NCBI GenBank assembly: GCA_002392655.1
Contig: DGHK01000035.1
Location: 785-33,645 of the forward strand
Reading direction: 5' to 3'
From: Lachnospiraceae bacterium UBA3850
GTDB lineage: Bacteria > Bacillota > Clostridia > Lachnospirales > Lachnospiraceae
DNA: 32,861 bases
Positions 30,081 through 32,861 of this stretch are shown piece after piece. Position numbers and translations under genes: made by a program. Under the pieces are notes generated by a model. That model worked only from the letters and a program-made list of their open reading frames with translations, was not told where the DNA came from and made no database searches. The stretch's first letter is position 1. Each line of letters starts with the position of its first letter.

Positions 30081-32861
30081 TTATCTTGACCTTCTCTTAC
30101 GGATGATAACGAATACCACTCCTGCAAGTGAAAGAACCATGACAACTATGATAGGTACAACATTCATGCTGTCGCCTGTATTTACTGTTGTAACTGTTGT
30201 AGCCTTCTGTGGATTAGGTGTTGTAGACGTACCAGGTACATTTGTATCCTTTGAAGGTGTACTAGGTGTATCAGATGTACTAGGTGTAGCATCATTTGTA
30301 GCTATAAGTGCTATATGCTCTGCTACCTCACCCTTCTTAACTGTAACTATCTTCGTCTGGCCAGTTGTAACCTTATATCCATCAGGAACTTTAGTTACTG
30401 TTACCTTGTAATCTCCAGGTGTAAGTCCCTTTGTAAGATCTACTGTCTTGCCGTTCTTATCAATGTAGGTTGTAATCTTACCGTCCTTATCTGTTGTAAC
30501 AACAATCTTCTTAGAACCGTCTGGGAATGTAGTTCCGTCCGGTGCCTCTATCTCAACTGTTGCTCCCGGCACTACTCTGTTTGTTCCTTCCTCAAGAACT
30601 GTGATTGTAAGACCACCTGTCTTAGGGATGATCTTAGCCTCATGGCGTGCCTCACCATTCTCAGGAACATCTACTGTACCGGTCTCACCTGTTGTTACTT
30701 CGTAACCATCAGGTACCTTAACTACTGTTACCTTATATTTTCCGGAAGGGACATCGATAGGTGTCTTACCATTCTCATCAACGATCTCGCCCTTGTCATT
30801 TGTTGTAAAGATCTTCTTAGATCCGTCCGGATATTCAACCTCAACCTCTGCTCCAGGTACGTCGCGTCCGGTCTTCTCTTCAACAACGTGAACTGAAAGC
30901 TTTCCGGTTGAAACCTTGATAGGATCATCCTCGAATACTATACGATCATTTGCTTCATCATACTTTCCAGGACCCTCTGTTACCTTAAGTACAGGTGTAC
31001 CGTTTCCATCAAATGACAGACTAAACTTAACAAGGCTTGTCTTCTTCTCATATCCCTCAGGCGCGATAGTTTCTTCTATAGCATAATTTCCTTCGGTAAG
31101 CTCGAACTTGTAAACCTCTGTTGCTGATGACTTCCAGCTTGTAATCTTTGTAAGCTTTCCTGCACCATCTACGCCGTAGAGTGTCAGCTCAGCTCCTTCG
31201 ATTTCCTTTGAGTTAGTTGCATCAACCTTGCTGAAGTTTACAGTCTTCTTAAGAAGATCATAATCATTTATCAGCTCTACTAAACCGCTTGTTGTTGCTG
31301 TAACCTCTGCTGTTCCACTTACTGTACTGTCGTTTGCATCAAACATGTATCCGGTAATAGCCGGAACAGTTGCTGTATCCTCAGTAACTGTAAATGTATT
31401 TCCAACTGCGGATTCGTCAATAGTTATAACTGTTGGTGTTCCTGATACAACTGTAAATGTATAAGGATCATCACCAAGTGTTCCATCAGCCTGGAGATAC
31501 TTAGTTGCTCCGGCAACATCAGCACTTACTGTAAAGCTGAATGGATCAGTTGTATTAGCTCCACCTGTTATTGTCTTTGATACTGTAAGTGACTGTGGTG
31601 CAAGCTTCTTATAAGTATTGGTATAAGATGCTACATTCTTTGAAGCATCAGCATCAGTTGTTATTCTGTATGTGCCATTTACATCAAGAGTTGCATAGTT
31701 ACCAATTCCCTGCTTAGCAGCCATCTCATCTTCTCTGAATGAAAACTCTCTTCCAATCGGAAGGTTATTAATAACCACATCGGTTCCAGGAGTTACCTGG
31801 AAGAAGTACTCATCATTTCCAATTGTACCATTTACATCCTGTATGTACTGTCCTCTATCTCCGATTCTTACAGATATTCCAAAGCTTGTTGGAACTGTAA
31901 TTCCATCATTATTTACTACTGTCTTCTTAAGTGTGATAGAAGTTTTCTTCTCTGAGTATGTATTTGTGAACTCAGCAGTAGCATCAGGTGTTTTAACTAT
32001 TTCAACATCTTCTACCTTTGCACTTGATGGTTCTGTTGTGCAATTGTATGTCGTTCCGGCACCATTTGCTGTCTCTTCAACAGTATACTTAGTTCCTACA
32101 ACCAGACCATCGATCTCATATGTATAAACATCACCGTTCTGAGTCCAATTATTGGTTGCAAAATCCTTATCCAGTGTAACACTGCTTACTCCATCAGCAT
32201 CAGGAGTGATAGTAAATGTAATAGGCTCAAGTAGATTAAGGTTTGTTATGCCTGCTAAAGTCTTCTTTATAACAAGCTTTCCGTACTCTGTCGGCTTAGT
32301 ATACTTATTCTCAAAGTTAACTGCTACATCCTTAGTAGCTGCAGCCTTAACATTAATTGTTCCACTAAGTCCGGCAGTAGTTTCTGCAGTGTAATTTGCA
32401 GGTAATGTAGTTGTATCCTCAGCTATTACATAAGATGTTCCATCCGGAAGATTCTTAACCTTAAGTGTCTCGCCAACCTTCAGCTTTGCTGATGCTACTG
32501 TACTATCACCACTTAGCTGTGCTGGTACCTCAACAGCAACTGCTCTCTTCTGAGCATCAGTTGTGCCTGCAGGGTATGTAAGTGTAATTGTAAAGTCAAA
32601 TGTCTGGTCAGCATCTGGGAATGCATCACTATCAGCTGCCTTCACCTTTGTAACTGATACACTACCGGTGATATTTGTATAATCATCCTCAAATGCAACA
32701 TTCTTTGTTGTATCATCAGCTACCGCGATATCACTTCCTTCTGTTCCTGCTGTTCCATCTACTGAGTATGTTACAGCTACAGTCTTTCCTGTGATATCCT
32801 TTGTTGACTCTGTTATCTGATAATTTCCTGCATCAAGCTTATCAAGTGTATATGTATACAC
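30081..32861 (-). CDS. Multi-domain pilin/Cna-like surface protein, C-terminal part (runs off right edge)
   Basis: The reading frame is open at the right edge, so the N-terminus and signal peptide lie outside; 927 codons are visible, including the stop. The visible part is a chain of Ig-like modules of about 100-120 residues. Their rough positions are 65-190, 195-303, 307-418, 424-535, 540-648, 653-745 and 750-855. Many begin with a VxKxx strand and end near NxY, as in Cna_B/Spy0128-type domains that form Lys-Asn isopeptide bonds. Modules six and seven are near duplicates (YKVTVVKVPDGYEVTTG and YKVTVTKVPDGYKVTTG). A Thr/Ser/Pro spacer leads to VNTGD, a hydrophobic helix and RKRRSR, a sortase-type anchor that lacks a canonical LPxTG. 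A pilin backbone or adhesin is likely; the ligand is unknown. Confidence 0.85.
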   Translation of the reverse strand: MYTYTLDKLDAGNYQITESTKDITGKTVAVTYSVDGTAGTEGSDIAVADDTTKNVAFEDDYTNITGSVSVTKVKAADSDAFPDADQTFDFTITLTYPAGTTDAQKRAVAVEVPAQLSGDSTVASAKLKVGETLKVKNLPDGTSYVIAEDTTTLPANYTAETTAGLSGTINVKAAATKDVAVNFENKYTKPTEYGKLVIKKTLAGITNLNLLEPITFTITPDADGVSSVTLDKDFATNNWTQNGDVYTYEIDGLVVGTKYTVEETANGAGTTYNCTTEPSSAKVEDVEIVKTPDATAEFTNTYSEKKTSITLKKTVVNNDGITVPTSFGISVRIGDRGQYIQDVNGTIGNDEYFFQVTPGTDVVINNLPIGREFSFREDEMAAKQGIGNYATLDVNGTYRITTDADASKNVASYTNTYKKLAPQSLTVSKTITGGANTTDPFSFTVSADVAGATKYLQADGTLGDDPYTFTVVSGTPTVITIDESAVGNTFTVTEDTATVPAITGYMFDANDSTVSGTAEVTATTSGLVELINDYDLLKKTVNFSKVDATNSKEIEGAELTLYGVDGAGKLTKITSWKSSATEVYKFELTEGNYAIEETIAPEGYEKKTSLVKFSLSFDGNGTPVLKVTEGPGKYDEANDRIVFEDDPIKVSTGKLSVHVVEEKTGRDVPGAEVEVEYPDGSKKIFTTNDKGEIVDENGKTPIDVPSGKYKVTVVKVPDGYEVTTGETGTVDVPENGEARHEAKIIPKTGGLTITVLEEGTNRVVPGATVEIEAPDGTTFPDGSKKIVVTTDKDGKITTYIDKNGKTVDLTKGLTPGDYKVTVTKVPDGYKVTTGQTKIVTVKKGEVAEHIALIATNDATPSTSDTPSTPSKDTNVPGTSTTPNPQKATTVTTVNTGDSMNVVPIIVVMVLSLAGVVFVIIRKRRSR

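Noticed and set aside
30613..30632. IPKTGG inside the surface protein as a second sorting signal
   Set aside because: It is followed by another Ig-like module, not by a hydrophobic helix and basic tail, so it cannot act as a C-terminal anchor signal.
1..32861. CRISPR arrays, tRNA or rRNA genes, insertion sequences, prophage or toxin-antitoxin genes
   Set aside because: No regular repeat-spacer pattern, cloverleaf, transposase, integrase or phage structural gene was seen on either strand.

Overview
The window reads as a chromosomal segment of a low-to-moderate GC Gram-positive gut Clostridium, most likely a member of the Lachnospiraceae. A Coprococcus-like genus is possible, but I could not test this. 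The evidence is the Firmicutes-type rplJ-rplL-rpoB locus with an L10 leader, Lachnospiraceae-style aromatic cell-wall-binding repeats, TTG starts with strong Shine-Dalgarno sites, DUF1846 and DUF6062 proteins, and a Cna/pilin-type surface protein with an NTGD-like sorting signal. Almost everything is on the minus strand, so operons read from high to low coordinates. The only clear plus-strand gene is the MocR-type regulator at 28597-30015.

Layout, low to high coordinate: (a) 1-6609, the ribosomal/RNA polymerase locus. It holds the 5' part of rpoB, then two secreted cell-wall-binding-repeat proteins, then rplL and rplJ with an L10-leader attenuator. The two secreted proteins lie between rplL and rpoB, which are normally neighbours. 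The smaller one has its signal peptide cut off by a 1-nt shift in a G4 run. (b) 6638-17115, a six-gene unit starting at a good promoter: an enlarged lipoprotein solute-binding protein, two CUT1-type sugar permeases, an HlyD-type membrane-fusion protein, a two-TM MacB_PCD-like protein, and a HypF-like carbamoyltransferase with a roughly 100-residue acidic insert. No ATPase is present. This mix of importer, adaptor and MacB-periplasmic parts is the best candidate in the window for an undescribed system. (c) 17142-18626, a DUF1846 (UPF0371) protein. (d) 18764-26349, a tightly packed co-directional run: Ca2+ P-type ATPase, DUF6062 Cys-rich protein, cellobiose 2-epimerase-like enzyme, PfoR-type PTS IIC membrane protein and an unrecognised zinc-ribbon protein. 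(e) 26460-27410, serine O-acetyltransferase. (f) 27584-30015, a pyridoxal/pyridoxamine kinase gene divergent from a PdxR-like regulator. The shared 170-bp region carries three copies of an 8-bp motif. (g) 30081-32861, the C-terminal 926 residues of a large multi-domain surface protein that runs off the right edge.

Functionally, (a) couples ribosomal protein autoregulation to core transcription. (b) is an envelope-spanning transport-like assembly that would need an ATPase from elsewhere. (d) mixes ion homeostasis with disaccharide metabolism. (f) looks like a local vitamin B6 control circuit. No rRNA, tRNA, CRISPR array, insertion sequence or prophage gene was seen. No gene-free stretch exceeds 300 bases; the two longest (1643-1927 and 6366-6637) are described as features.
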